Shown here: piece after piece, positions 13,549-21,188 of the stretch
How the letters are laid out: each line of letters begins with the position of its first letter
Numbering within the stretch: position 1 is the first letter of the stretch
Source: Halobacteriales archaeon QH_8_67_36
Lineage (GTDB): Archaea; Halobacteriota; Halobacteria; Halobacteriales; Haloarculaceae
NCBI GenBank assembly: GCA_003021755.1
Contig: PXQZ01000123.1
Location: forward strand, 8,685 to 29,872
DNA: 21,188 nucleotides
Reading direction: 5' to 3'
Notes under the pieces: generated by a model
The model's database searches: none
What the model was told of the DNA's origin: nothing
What the model saw: the letters and a program-made list of their open reading frames with translations, nothing else
Position numbers and translations under genes: made by a program

Positions 13549-15183
13549 CTACGCCAGCAGCCGCCGCGGCTCCGAGAGATAGGAGGTGAGCGTGTTGACG
13601 AACTCCGCGGCGTCGGCCCCGTCGATGACCCGGTGGTCGATGGCCAGCGACAGCGTCAGCGTGGGTTCCGCACGGACCTCGCCGTCCGCCGCGACCGGCC
13701 GCTCTTTCAACGCCCCCACGCCCAGGATCGCCGTCTCGGGGACGTTGATGACGGGGTCGGCGTACTCCCCGCCGATGGCGCCGAAGTTCGTGACCGTGAA
13801 GACGCCGCCCTGCATCTCCTCGCGGTCGATGTCGCGGCTCCGGGCCCGCTCGACGAGGTCGTTTATGTCCGCGGCCAGTTCCAGCAGCCCCTTCTCGTCG
13901 ACGTTCCCGACGACGGGGACGACGAGCCCGTGGTCGGTGGCCGTCGCCACGCCGATCGCCCGGTCGCTCCGGTAGACGATTTCCTCGGCATCGGTGTCCA
14001 GTCGGGTCGCCAGTATCGGGTGATCGTCGAGCGCGGCGGCGACGCATTTCAGCAGGAACGGGGTGTAGGTCAGCCGAACGCCCCGCTCCTCGGCGAGCGG
14101 TTGCAGGCGCTCGCGGGCCTCGACCAGCCCCGGCACCGCCACCATATCGTGGTGGGTCGCGTGGGGGACCTCGCGCCGGGAGCGAGCCATCCGCTCGCCG
14201 ATGGTCCGGCGGACGCCGCGGTATGGCTCCCGGCGGTCCCCGTCCGTCCCGACGGGCGACCCGCTCACCGACTCGGCGCTCTCCTTGCGCTCCGACGTGA
14301 CTCGCCCGGTGACCGCCCGCACGTCCTCGTCGGGAACCTCGGCGCCTGCAGCTTCCCGCTCCGCCATGGCCCGCACGGCGGCGGCGTCGACGTAGGGCTC
14401 GCCGTCGCGCGTCTCGTCGGTCGGGACGGCGTCGATGTCGACGCCCAGTTCGCGGGCCAGCCGACGGGTGGCCGGCGTCGCCAGCGTGTGGTCACGACGC
14501 TCGTCCATCGGGCCGGTTGACGCCTGGCGGACGGCGGATTCGACCGCCGGTTGCTCGCTGTCGACGACCGTGGGGCGCTCCTCTGCCGTATCGTTCTCGT
14601 CGTCACTGGCCTTCGAGACGACGGACGGCTGGCCGCTGGCTGCCTCCTCGCCGTCACTAACTCTCGGGACGATGCCGGTCGGGCCGTCGTCCGGTGTATC
14701 GTCCGCATCGTCGTCTCTCACCCTCGAAACGACGGAAGTGGGGCCGTCGTCGGCCGTTTCGCTCGCGGCGGCTTCCACGTCGGCTTCGGTGATGCGACCG
14801 CTCGGGCCGGAGCCTTCGACGGCGGTGATGTCGACGCCCTGCTCGCGGGCGAGGCGGCGGACGCTCGGCGGCGCGAAGACGCGCTCGCTGTCACCTGCCG
14901 CCGCTCCGGTCTCGGGCTCCTCGCTCGCCGTTTCCCCGTCTCCCTCGGCACCCTCCTCGATGGTGACCAGCACCTCGCCGGTGGCGACGATGTCGCCGAC
15001 CTCGGCGTGTAACTCACTGACGACACCGTCGACCGGCGACGGCACGTCGACGGCGGCCTTGTCGGTCTCGACTTCGGCGAGCACCTGGTCCTCCGTTACT
15101 TCGTCGCCGACCGCGACGTGCCAGGCGAGTACCTCGCCCTCGGCGACCCCCTCGCCCAGGTCCGGCAACTCGAACTCGAACAT
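13549..15183 (-). CDS. pdhC: Dihydrolipoamide acyltransferase (E2) of a 2-oxoacid dehydrogenase complex
   Basis: This core enzyme transfers the acyl group from its lipoyl arm to CoA. Domains over 544 residues are: a lipoyl domain (1-76) with Lys42 in the VETDKAAVD motif; a peripheral-subunit-binding domain at about 104-137 (FAPPSVRRLAREQGVDI); a long acidic linker with repeated PTSVVSRV / PTGIVPRV / PSVVSKA units (about 145-210); a second binding-domain-like unit at about 235-274 (LATPATRRLARELGVDI); and the catalytic domain from about 320 with EPYRGVRRTIGERMARS and the active-site DHRVIDGA (His517). It is the third gene of the operon, starting 2 nt after the E1beta stop. No E3 gene follows. 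In haloarchaea the true substrate may be a branched-chain oxoacid rather than pyruvate, because pyruvate is mostly oxidised by a ferredoxin enzyme. Confidence 0.93.
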   Translation of the reverse strand: MFEFELPDLGEGVAEGEVLAWHVAVGDEVTEDQVLAEVETDKAAVDVPSPVDGVVSELHAEVGDIVATGEVLVTIEEGAEGDGETASEEPETGAAAGDSERVFAPPSVRRLAREQGVDITAVEGSGPSGRITEADVEAAASETADDGPTSVVSRVRDDDADDTPDDGPTGIVPRVSDGEEAASGQPSVVSKASDDENDTAEERPTVVDSEQPAVESAVRQASTGPMDERRDHTLATPATRRLARELGVDIDAVPTDETRDGEPYVDAAAVRAMAEREAAGAEVPDEDVRAVTGRVTSERKESAESVSGSPVGTDGDRREPYRGVRRTIGERMARSRREVPHATHHDMVAVPGLVEARERLQPLAEERGVRLTYTPFLLKCVAAALDDHPILATRLDTDAEEIVYRSDRAIGVATATDHGLVVPVVGNVDEKGLLELAADINDLVERARSRDIDREEMQGGVFTVTNFGAIGGEYADPVINVPETAILGVGALKERPVAADGEVRAEPTLTLSLAIDHRVIDGADAAEFVNTLTSYLSEPRRLLA

Positions 15184-15185
15184 GG

Positions 15186-16181
15186 TTAGAACGCCACCGC
15201 GTCGGTGATACCGTCTTTGATGCGGGCAGTCTCGGGGAGGTAGTAGTCTTCCAGGGCATACAGCGGGAAGGGGACGTCAAAGCCCGTAACGCGTGTAATC
15301 GGGGCTTCCTGGTACAGCAGCGACTCGGACTGGATGGTGGCGATTATCTCTCCGGCCAGCCCGCCGGTCTTTGGCGCCTCGTGGACCACGGCAGCCCGTC
15401 CCGTCTTCTCGAAGGAGTCGACGATGGCCTCGGTGTCCATCGGCTTGAGCGTCCGGAGGTCCACGACTTCGACGTCGACGCCCTCGTCGGCGAGTTCCTC
15501 GGCGGCGTCCATCGTGGGGCGCACCATCGCGCCCCAGGTGAACACCGACACGTCCTCGCCCTCGCGACGGCATCTGGCGCTGCCCAGGTCGACGGTGTAG
15601 GGGTCTTCGGGGACCGCCTCGCGGAACGCCCGGTAGACGAGCTTCGGTTCGAGGAAGACGACGGGGTCGGGGTCACGGATGGCGGCGGCCAGCAGCCCCT
15701 TGGCGTCGCCCGGCGTCGACGGGACGACGACTTTCAGCCCCGGTTCGTGGGTGTAGAAGGCCTCCTTGGACTCGGAGTGGTGTTCGGGCGCGCGGATGCC
15801 GCCGCCGTAGGGCGCCCGAATCGTCATGGGACAGGTGTAGTGGCCCCGGCTTCGGGTGCGCAGACGGGCGGCGTGGCTCACTATCTGGTCGAAACCGGGG
15901 TACATGAAGCCGGCAAACTGGAGTTCGGGGACCGGCCGCAGGCCATACGCCGCCATCCCGATAGCGGCACCGACGATGCCCGATTCGGCCAACGGCGTAT
16001 CGACGACGCGCTCGTCGCCGAACTCCTCGTACAGTCCCTGTGTGGCCCGGAAGACGCCGCCGTTGCGGCCCACGTCCTCGCCCATGACGAGCACGTCGTC
16101 GTCCCGCTCCATCTCGCTGTACAGGCCGTCGCGGACGGCCTGGACGAGCGTCAGGTCCTGGGTGGCGCTCTCGGCACTCAT
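15186..16181 (-). CDS. pdhB: 2-oxoacid (pyruvate) dehydrogenase E1 component, beta subunit
   Basis: This 331-residue beta subunit of the thiamine-diphosphate heterotetramer decarboxylates the 2-oxoacid and passes the acyl group to lipoyl-E2. Recognisable family stretches include VMGEDVGRNGGVFRATQGL, RVVDTPLAESGIVGAAIGMA, GFMYPGFDQIVSHAARLRTR, RAPYGGGIRAPEHHSES (with the conserved His pair) and VVHEAPKTGGLAGEI. The C-terminal transketolase-like domain ends VTGFDVPFPLYALEDYYLP. The length is normal for the family and no gap is seen. The ATG at 16181 overlaps the E1alpha stop by 4 nt, showing translational coupling; the stop is 2 nt before the E2 start. The substrate ambiguity is the same as for E2. 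Confidence 0.93.
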   Translation of the reverse strand: MSAESATQDLTLVQAVRDGLYSEMERDDDVLVMGEDVGRNGGVFRATQGLYEEFGDERVVDTPLAESGIVGAAIGMAAYGLRPVPELQFAGFMYPGFDQIVSHAARLRTRSRGHYTCPMTIRAPYGGGIRAPEHHSESKEAFYTHEPGLKVVVPSTPGDAKGLLAAAIRDPDPVVFLEPKLVYRAFREAVPEDPYTVDLGSARCRREGEDVSVFTWGAMVRPTMDAAEELADEGVDVEVVDLRTLKPMDTEAIVDSFEKTGRAAVVHEAPKTGGLAGEIIATIQSESLLYQEAPITRVTGFDVPFPLYALEDYYLPETARIKDGITDAVAF

Positions 16182-17296
16182 TGGAACAGCTCCTCGTCGC
16201 CGTGACGCCCGCGCAGGTCGCGCAGGTAGTCGAGTTGCTGTTCCAGTCGCTGTGGCATCTCCCCGTAGACGTGGGCGAACAGCTCCTCCGGGCTGGGTCG
16301 CTCGGTCGACTCAGCGGTGTCGATGGCGTCGGCCACCTCGTCGGCCACGGAGCCCTCGATGGCCTCGACGCGCTCGTCGGAGAGCAACCCCCGCTCGCGC
16401 AGGAACGTCTCCAGGCGCGGGATGGGGTCCTTTCGCTTCCAGCGTTCGACCTCCTCGTCCTCGCGGTACACCGATGGGTCGTCGGCGGTGGTGTGCGCGC
16501 CAAAGCGGTACTGGACCGCCTCGACGAGCGTCGGCCGCAGGTCACCCTCCGGCGGGTCGCGGGCCTTCGCGACGGCCTCGCTCGTGACCTGATACACCGC
16601 CAGCGGGTCCATCCCGTCCACCTGGACGCCGTCGAAGCCGTAGGCGTCCGCTTTCTGTGCCAGCGTCGCACTGGCGGTCTGGCGCTCGCGTGGCAAGGAG
16701 ATGGCCCACTGGTTGTTGTTACAGAAGAAGACGGCGGGCACGTCGAAGACGCCGGCGAAGTTCAGCCCCTCGTGGAAGTCCCCCTCGCTGGTCGCGCCGT
16801 CGCCGAAGTACGTCAGGACGACGGCGTCGTCGCCCCGGAGTTTGGCGGCCCAGGCCGCTCCCGTCGCATGGGGAATCTGGGTCGCGATGGGTACCGCCAT
16901 CGAGAACACCTGCACGTCCTCGGGCGGGACGTTGCCCGCCTCGTTGCCCATCCAGTACAGCAAGTCGTCCGACAGCGACCAGCCCCGCACCGCCAGTGCG
17001 AGATGCTCCCGGTAGCTCGGGAACGTCCAGTCACCGTCCGAGAGGGCCATCGCGCTGCCCACCTGGGAGGCCTCCTGGCCGGCCATCGGCGGGTATGTGC
17101 CCATGCGGCCCTGGCGCTGGAGGCTCACGGCCCGCTGGTCGAAGTGCCGACCGAGTTTGAGATAGCGGTACATCTCGACGAGCGCGTCGTCGGAGAGGTC
17201 GGGGACGGTCGCCCCCTCGACGACCTGGCCGTCCTCGTCGAGTACCTGTACCCGGTCGCCGGGGTCCCGCTGGAGGACGCTCCCTGGGCTATACAT
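16178..17296 (-). CDS. pdhA: 2-oxoacid (pyruvate) dehydrogenase E1 component, alpha subunit
   Basis: This 372-residue subunit binds thiamine diphosphate. The TPP motif runs from GDGATSEGDFHEGLNF (Gly165-Asp-Gly) to the CNNNQWA asparagines at 193-195. The substrate loop YPPMAGQEASQVGSA (69-83) and the phosphorylation-loop equivalent VQYRFGAHTTADDPSVYR are also present. The start at 17296 (MYSPGSVLQRDP) matches homologues, which begin similarly. It is the first gene of the operon E1alpha-E1beta-E2. A clear TATA box is not visible; a weak CCCTAAG lies about 23-30 nt upstream. The LipA gene 2 kb upstream supplies the cofactor of the partner E2. Confidence 0.93.
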   Translation of the reverse strand: MYSPGSVLQRDPGDRVQVLDEDGQVVEGATVPDLSDDALVEMYRYLKLGRHFDQRAVSLQRQGRMGTYPPMAGQEASQVGSAMALSDGDWTFPSYREHLALAVRGWSLSDDLLYWMGNEAGNVPPEDVQVFSMAVPIATQIPHATGAAWAAKLRGDDAVVLTYFGDGATSEGDFHEGLNFAGVFDVPAVFFCNNNQWAISLPRERQTASATLAQKADAYGFDGVQVDGMDPLAVYQVTSEAVAKARDPPEGDLRPTLVEAVQYRFGAHTTADDPSVYREDEEVERWKRKDPIPRLETFLRERGLLSDERVEAIEGSVADEVADAIDTAESTERPSPEELFAHVYGEMPQRLEQQLDYLRDLRGRHGDEELFQ

Positions 17297-17361
17297 ACGC
17301 TAGGCGTTGGCACGCAGCATGCTTAGGGTTTTCGCGGCGAGCAGTGCCGGCTCCCGCCGAA

Positions 17362-17697
17362 CTACTCCGTCGTGGCCACGTCGCTACGTGTGAGATACAG
17401 CGAGTAGGCGATACAGCCGACGCCGGCGAGCTGGACCAGCCGGACGGCAAGCCGGAAATACCCCTGATACACCAGCGGGACCGAGCCGAGCCGTAACAGC
17501 GCGTTGCCGGTAAACGCGACGACGTAGGTCACGCCAAAGAGGAGGATGAGGCCGGCAGAGAGATACCGCATCGGGGGGCTGTCGTGGCGGCGCAGACCCC
17601 GATAGGCCTGATAGCCGATGTAGAGCCCCACGGCGGCGGTGACCGCGGCGACGGCCGTCGAGGCGAGACCGACGCGGGTGAACTGCTCTATCACCAT
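17362..17697 (-). CDS. DUF7521-type membrane protein
   Basis: This 111-residue protein has four probable membrane segments: GLASTAVAAVTAAVGLYIGY (9-28), a stretch around YLSAGLILLFGVTYVVAFTG, a weak third one near PLVYQGYFRLAVRLVQLAG, and the end of that region, VGCIAYSLYLT. There are no catalytic motifs. It is the last gene of a three-gene operon and starts 1 nt after the stop of the winged-helix gene. A pairing of a small winged-helix regulator with a DUF7521 membrane protein is common in haloarchaea and suggests a sensor-regulator unit in which the membrane protein senses envelope state. That function is inference; the family assignment is from memory. Confidence 0.7.
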   Translation of the reverse strand: MVIEQFTRVGLASTAVAAVTAAVGLYIGYQAYRGLRRHDSPPMRYLSAGLILLFGVTYVVAFTGNALLRLGSVPLVYQGYFRLAVRLVQLAGVGCIAYSLYLTRSDVATTE

Positions 17698-17698
17698 C

Positions 17699-18097
17699 TC
17701 AGAACTCCTCCCAGAGCCGGGTGAGGCGGTCGGCGATGTCGTCGCCCCGCCGGTCGAGGTCGAACTCCAGTTCGCCGTCCGACAGCCGGATCGACACCGC
17801 TTCGAGCGTCGCGACGTACACCGTGTCGTGGTGGCCGTCAGCCCGGGGTCGTGTCCGTTCTGCGAGCAGATCGGCCGCTGTCAGCCGGTCGACCCGTCGG
17901 TACACCGTCGCCTGGGAGACGTCACAGCGCTCGCTCAGCTCCTTCGCACTCAGTGCCTGCTCGTCCGTCGCAGTGAGGATGGCCCGCGCGTGCTCGTCGT
18001 CGAGGAGGGCGACCACGGTTTCGAGTGTCGGCTCGCCGGACACGCTCGGTCGGTCACGTGGTGATGTCATAACTTCCCGTGTCGTGGTCACGCTCAT
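17699..18097 (-). CDS. Winged helix-turn-helix transcriptional regulator (ArsR-like)
   Basis: This 132-residue protein is a probable DNA-binding regulator. Residues from about 22 to 75 form a winged helix: ETVVALLDDEHARAILTATD, then the helix-turn-helix LSAKELSERCDVSQATVYRRVDRLTAADLL, then a wing. The C-terminal half (DTVYVATLEAVSIRLSDGEL) ends in the amphipathic helix DDIADRLTRLWEEF, as in related haloarchaeal regulators. It lacks the metal-binding Cys of classical ArsR. The ATG at 18097 overlaps the lipoprotein stop by 4 nt; an internal ATG at 18070 is an alternative. The DUF7521 gene follows after 1 nt, so all three genes are translationally linked. Confidence 0.85.
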   Translation of the reverse strand: MSVTTTREVMTSPRDRPSVSGEPTLETVVALLDDEHARAILTATDEQALSAKELSERCDVSQATVYRRVDRLTAADLLAERTRPRADGHHDTVYVATLEAVSIRLSDGELEFDLDRRGDDIADRLTRLWEEF

Positions 18098-19296
18098 GGG
18101 AGATCGTAGTTGAACAGCGCCGAGGAGCGTTTTCCGTCGGCCGATTCGTAGATCATCCGGATGGTCGCCCCCGCCGCCACGCCCGCTGTCGAGACGGTTA
18201 GCTCGTCGCCCGGTCCGATCCGCGGCCCCGCGTCGGTCCGTAGCGTGAGGTCGTCGTCGCCCCTGATCGAGAGCCGCCCGGTGCTGACCGCATCGCCCGC
18301 CTCGTGGCGGATCGTCAGTTGCTCGGCCGCTTCGTCGTACTCCCCGTTCCAGGTGGCGTAGGGTACGAGGAACCCCTCGTTTGCGTGTTCCGCCAGGAAC
18401 CGATCCTGGCGAAGTTGCGACGCGATCGTCGCGGTCCGGTCGGCCACCTCGATGTCGACGGCGGTCGCGTCGATCGCACGGTCACGCTGGTTGAGCGCCG
18501 CCTTCACCCCCGACTCCGTGAGGTCGTAGTCGGGCGGGAACAGCCACGTCTGGACGAAGTAGACGCTGTCCTCGTCGTGTTCGAACCCCGTCGCCCAGCC
18601 GACGGTGTCTGACTCGATGGTGTCGTCGTCCTCCCGTTCGACACCGCCGGGGACGAGCCAGTTCCACCGGCGGCGGCCGCTGCCCGCGGAGAGGTCCGCA
18701 AACACCGGGGCCTCCTCGTGGTACCGCGGCACCTCACCGCTGTGTGCGCCGATCATCGCCTCGACGGCTTCCCGCGGCGCCGGCCCGCTACTGAACAGCA
18801 GTCTGTTCCGGCTCACGGCCGCGATCTTCTCGGTGTCGGGCCGCCTGTAGACGTCGTACCCCGCGACGGTCCCGTCGGGTTCGTAGCTGGTCCGGGCCGC
18901 CGTCTCCTCAACGGCTGACGGCTCGAATTCGCCCAGCAACGCGGCCGTCGCTTCCCCGGTAAAGGCCAGTTCGACGTCGTCGATGTGGACGCCCAGATAA
19001 TCGGTGAACGAGACGAGGATCGCCCTGGGGACGGACGCTCTGGTCCAGTCCACGGCGTCGCTCGGCGGCGGGGTGTACACCATCACGTCGTAGTCCTCGT
19101 CGGTCGTCGGATGCGCAGTCGGCGCCGGGAGCCACTCGCGGTATCCCGGTGGTTCGGGGTCCGGAACGTCGACCTCGCCGTATCGGACTGCTGTCCCGAG
19201 CGGTGGCAAGCCGCTACAGCCGGCTGTCCCGGCCATCGCGAGGGCCGCGCCGCAGGTACCGAGTACGCGACGGCGTGAGGTGGTGTCCTCGGTCAT
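18094..19296 (-). CDS. Tat-exported lipoprotein, unknown function
   Basis: This 400-residue protein is predicted to be exported by the Tat pathway and lipid-anchored on the outer face of the membrane. The N-terminus MTEDTTSRRRVLGTCGAALA carries the twin-arginine motif (Arg8-10) and a short hydrophobic stretch, then the lipobox TAGC with Cys27. The mature part is acidic, with no recognised catalytic motif. Residues about 55-270 form one conserved-looking domain (PRAILVSFTDYLGVHIDDVE). The last 90 residues (beta-rich, including LTIRHEAGDAVSTGRLSIRG) resemble the Ig-like part of haloarchaeal type IV pilin-like proteins. It is the first gene of the operon with the winged-helix regulator and DUF7521. 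The TATA box at 19326-19321 supports the ATG at 19296. Confidence 0.8.
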   Translation of the reverse strand: MTEDTTSRRRVLGTCGAALAMAGTAGCSGLPPLGTAVRYGEVDVPDPEPPGYREWLPAPTAHPTTDEDYDVMVYTPPPSDAVDWTRASVPRAILVSFTDYLGVHIDDVELAFTGEATAALLGEFEPSAVEETAARTSYEPDGTVAGYDVYRRPDTEKIAAVSRNRLLFSSGPAPREAVEAMIGAHSGEVPRYHEEAPVFADLSAGSGRRRWNWLVPGGVEREDDDTIESDTVGWATGFEHDEDSVYFVQTWLFPPDYDLTESGVKAALNQRDRAIDATAVDIEVADRTATIASQLRQDRFLAEHANEGFLVPYATWNGEYDEAAEQLTIRHEAGDAVSTGRLSIRGDDDLTLRTDAGPRIGPGDELTVSTAGVAAGATIRMIYESADGKRSSALFNYDLP

Positions 19297-19320
19297 GTAT
19301 CTCCGGAAGGTAGCTGGTAT

Positions 19321-19326
19321 GATAAA
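19321..19326 (-). promoter_or_regulatory. TATA box of the lipoprotein operon
   Basis: TTTATC on the minus strand, 25-30 nt upstream of the ATG at 19296. A second AT-rich stretch at 19363-19378 (AAATTTTAAATAC) could belong to the end of lipA or act as an additional promoter element. Confidence 0.5.
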
Positions 19327-19403
19327 GTGGACTCCCGGTCGCCACCGCCGTGCAGACCGTGAAAAATTTTAAATACTAACAGCGGCCCGTCGATCCGCAG
19401 TCG

Positions 19404-20375
19404 TCAGTCGTGCGCCCGCGCTCGTCTCTTGGCTTCCTCGGCGTTCTGGCCGTTCCGTAACACGGATTCGACGAACAGCTCCCCCGCCCGGTACGAGGAG
19501 CGGACCATCGGCCCCGAGGCACAGTACGTAAAGTCGAACTCGTCCTCGGCCACCCGTTGCCAGGTGTCGAAGACGTCGGGGTGAATGTACTCGCTCACTT
19601 CGAGATGCGAGCGGGAAGGCTGGAGATACTGGCCGAAGGTGACGATGTCGGTGCCCACGTGCTGGAGGTCCGACAGCGTCTGGTACACCTCGTGGGCGTA
19701 CTCGCCGACGCCCAGCATCAGGCTGGTCTTGGTGAAGACGCCGCTCTCGCGGTCGGCCTGCCGGAGTACGGACAGCGACTGCTCGTAGCCCGCCCGCCGG
19801 TCCCGGACCGGCCACTGGAGCCGGTCGACAGTCTCGATGTTGTGGGCCAGCACGTCAGGCTCGGCATCGATGATCCGGCGGACCAGCCGCTTTTCGCCCT
19901 GGAAATCGGGAATCAGACACTCGACGAGGATATCCGAATCACGCCGTTTGATCGCGCGGATGGTCTCGGCGAAGTGGCCCGCGCCCTGGTCCGGAAGGTC
20001 GTCCCGATCGACGCTCGTCAGGACGACGTAGTCCAGTCCGATGTCGGCGACGGCGTCGGCCACGTTCGCGGGCTCGTCGGGGTCCAGCGGTTCCATCCCG
20101 CCCGTCTCCACGTCACAGAAGTTACAGCCACGCGAGCAGCGGTCGCCCAGCAGCATGAACGTCGCCGTGCCGGGGCCGTTGTCGGCGGCGTCCGCCGCCT
20201 CCTCGCCCGGGGCCGCGTTCGCAGCCCCCGACCAGCACTCGCCCATGTTCGGACAGTTGGCTTCCTCACAGACCGTGTGGAGGTCACGCTCGCGGAGCGA
20301 GCGCTTGATATCCGTGAACCGCTCGCCCGACGGCGGTCGCATCTTGAGCCAGTCGGGCTTGCGCGAACGACTCAT
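19404..20375 (-). CDS. lipA: Lipoyl synthase (radical SAM)
   Basis: LipA inserts two sulfur atoms into octanoyl-protein to make the lipoyl cofactor of E2 and of the glycine cleavage H protein. From the ATG at 20375 (MSRSRKPDWLKMRPPSGERF), the auxiliary-cluster motif C36-x4-C41-x5-C47 (CEEANCPNMGEC) and the radical-SAM motif C80-x3-C84-x2-C87 (CSRGCNFC) are present. The conserved C-terminal CASGPMVRSSYRAGELF is also intact. Between the two clusters there is an Ala-rich insert of about 16 residues (AANAAPGEEAADAADN) that I do not recall in close relatives. A longer frame opens at 20435, but the TATA box at 20406-20398 fixes the start at 20375. Length 323 residues. Confidence 0.95.
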   Translation of the reverse strand: MSRSRKPDWLKMRPPSGERFTDIKRSLRERDLHTVCEEANCPNMGECWSGAANAAPGEEAADAADNGPGTATFMLLGDRCSRGCNFCDVETGGMEPLDPDEPANVADAVADIGLDYVVLTSVDRDDLPDQGAGHFAETIRAIKRRDSDILVECLIPDFQGEKRLVRRIIDAEPDVLAHNIETVDRLQWPVRDRRAGYEQSLSVLRQADRESGVFTKTSLMLGVGEYAHEVYQTLSDLQHVGTDIVTFGQYLQPSRSHLEVSEYIHPDVFDTWQRVAEDEFDFTYCASGPMVRSSYRAGELFVESVLRNGQNAEEAKRRARAHD

Positions 20376-20397
20376 CGGCTGGGAGTTAGTGTGGATC

Positions 20398-20406
20398 GAT
20401 AAAAAG
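20398..20406 (-). promoter_or_regulatory. TATA box of lipA
   Basis: CTTTTTATC on the minus strand, 23-31 nt upstream of the lipA ATG at 20375; leaderless transcript expected. Confidence 0.6.
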
Positions 20407-20486
20407 GGTGCCGTCCCGGCCGTCCGACCGACCACCTTTACCGCGCCATGGAAACGCCTTTGCCGTCACGGTGCCGCTCATCTCAC

Positions 20487-21188
20487 GTGCCAAGCAGAGC
20501 CGACAGCGAACCGACGGTGGCGGTCGACGAGGTGCTGCCGGAGTTCGCCGGCGCCTTCCCGTTCGAGCGGTTCAACGAGATGCAGTCGGCGGCCCTGCCC
20601 GCGCTGCTCTCCCGTGAGGACAACGTCGTCGTCAGCGCGCCCACTGCCAGCGGCAAGACCGCGCTGGCGGAACTGGCCATCTGCAAGACGCTCGCCGAGG
20701 ACGGGACCGCCCTCTTTCTCGCGCCGCTGCGCGCGCTCACCAACGAGAAAGAGAGCGAGTGGGAGCGCTTCGAGGACCTGGGCTACTCGGTGTACGTCGT
20801 CACCGGCGAGCGCGACCTCTCGCCCCGTCGGGCCGAACGCGCCGACATCCTCGTGATGACGCCGGAGAAAGCCGACTCGGCGACTCGGAAACACGAGACG
20901 GCTCGCTACTCCTTCATCACCGACGTGGACTGCTGTGTCATCGACGAGGTCCACCTGCTGGACTCGGACCGGCGCGGCGCGGTGCTTGAAGTCACCGTCT
21001 CCCGGCTCCGACGGCTCTGTGACCCCCGTGTCGTCGCCCTCTCGGCGACGATGCCCAACATCGACGACGTGGCCGACTGGCTGGACGCGCCCGAGGAGAC
21101 CACCTTCGCGTTCGGCGAAGCGTACCGACCCGTCCCGCTGAACGCCGACGTGAAGACCTACTCCCACGGCGAGAACGCCTTCGCCGAC
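20487..21188 (+). CDS. Ski2/Hel308-like DEAD/DEAH-box helicase, 3' end outside the window
   Basis: The first 234 codons of a superfamily 2 helicase are present; the frame is open to the end of the window. The chosen start is the GTG at 20487 (VPSRADSEPTVAVDE); a GTG at 20517 is an alternative. Motifs in order are: Q-like FERFNEMQSAALPALLSRE, motif I APTASGKTALAELAI, motif Ia LAPLRALTNEKESEW, Ib-like VVTGERDLSPRRAERAD with VMTPEKADS, motif II DEVH in the CCVIDEVHLLDSDRRG stretch, and motif III SATMPNIDDVADWL. This order and spacing fit the Ski2-like group that includes Hel308 and Brr2/Mer3-like proteins, which remodel stalled forks or structured nucleic acid. It is divergent from lipA with about 110 nt between the starts. 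Confidence 0.88.
   Translation, partial: MPSRADSEPTVAVDEVLPEFAGAFPFERFNEMQSAALPALLSREDNVVVSAPTASGKTALAELAICKTLAEDGTALFLAPLRALTNEKESEWERFEDLGYSVYVVTGERDLSPRRAERADILVMTPEKADSATRKHETARYSFITDVDCCVIDEVHLLDSDRRGAVLEVTVSRLRRLCDPRVVALSATMPNIDDVADWLDAPEETTFAFGEAYRPVPLNADVKTYSHGENAFAD

Overview
The window is chromosomal DNA of a halophilic archaeon (class Halobacteria). The evidence is the very high GC content, the strongly acidic proteins, the near-universal TTTAT-type TATA boxes 23-30 nt upstream of start codons (leaderless transcripts), and several families found mainly in haloarchaea (DUF5789, a DUF6757-like zinc protein, DUF7521, a RAD55/HTR-like ATPase). The gene set fits Haloarculaceae, but that is only a guess. 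No tRNA, rRNA, CRISPR array or transposase was seen.

Layout. 1-1500: a RAD55/KaiC-like ATPase gene broken by an internal deletion, then a small hypothetical gene whose 3' part runs into a tandem hairpin-rich repeat. 1500-4500: small genes (ribbon-helix-helix protein, DUF5789 protein, PHP-domain phosphoesterase, zinc-ribbon mini-protein, HPP membrane protein, class I glutamine amidotransferase). 4600-8200: a damaged alpha/beta-hydrolase gene and alaS, which seems to lack about 25 conserved residues. 8230-8853: a lone archaellin gene. 8945-13289: rfcS, the clamp-loader small subunit, carrying two inteins and disrupted by a perfect 99-bp inverted repeat. 13549-17296: a pyruvate/2-oxoacid dehydrogenase operon (E1alpha-E1beta-E2) without E3. 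17362-19296: a three-gene operon (Tat lipoprotein, winged-helix regulator, DUF7521 membrane protein). 19404-20375: lipA. From 20487 to the window end: the start of a Ski2/Hel308-like helicase.

How the genes fit together. LipA makes the lipoyl group that E2 carries on Lys42, so lipA and the dehydrogenase operon form one functional unit interrupted by the lipoprotein operon. AlaRS and RfcS are housekeeping translation and replication proteins.

Two things stand out. The second RfcS intein has no LAGLIDADG endonuclease: it combines a four-Cys zinc site, NUMOD3-like DNA-binding repeats and a PD-(D/E)XK-type nuclease core. Separately, four genes in this one window carry short deletions, and one of these is combined with an inverted duplication. 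Two of the four genes (alaS, rfcS) are expected to be essential, so the lesions are either an unusual mutational process or artefacts of amplification or assembly. This must be settled before the genes are called dead.
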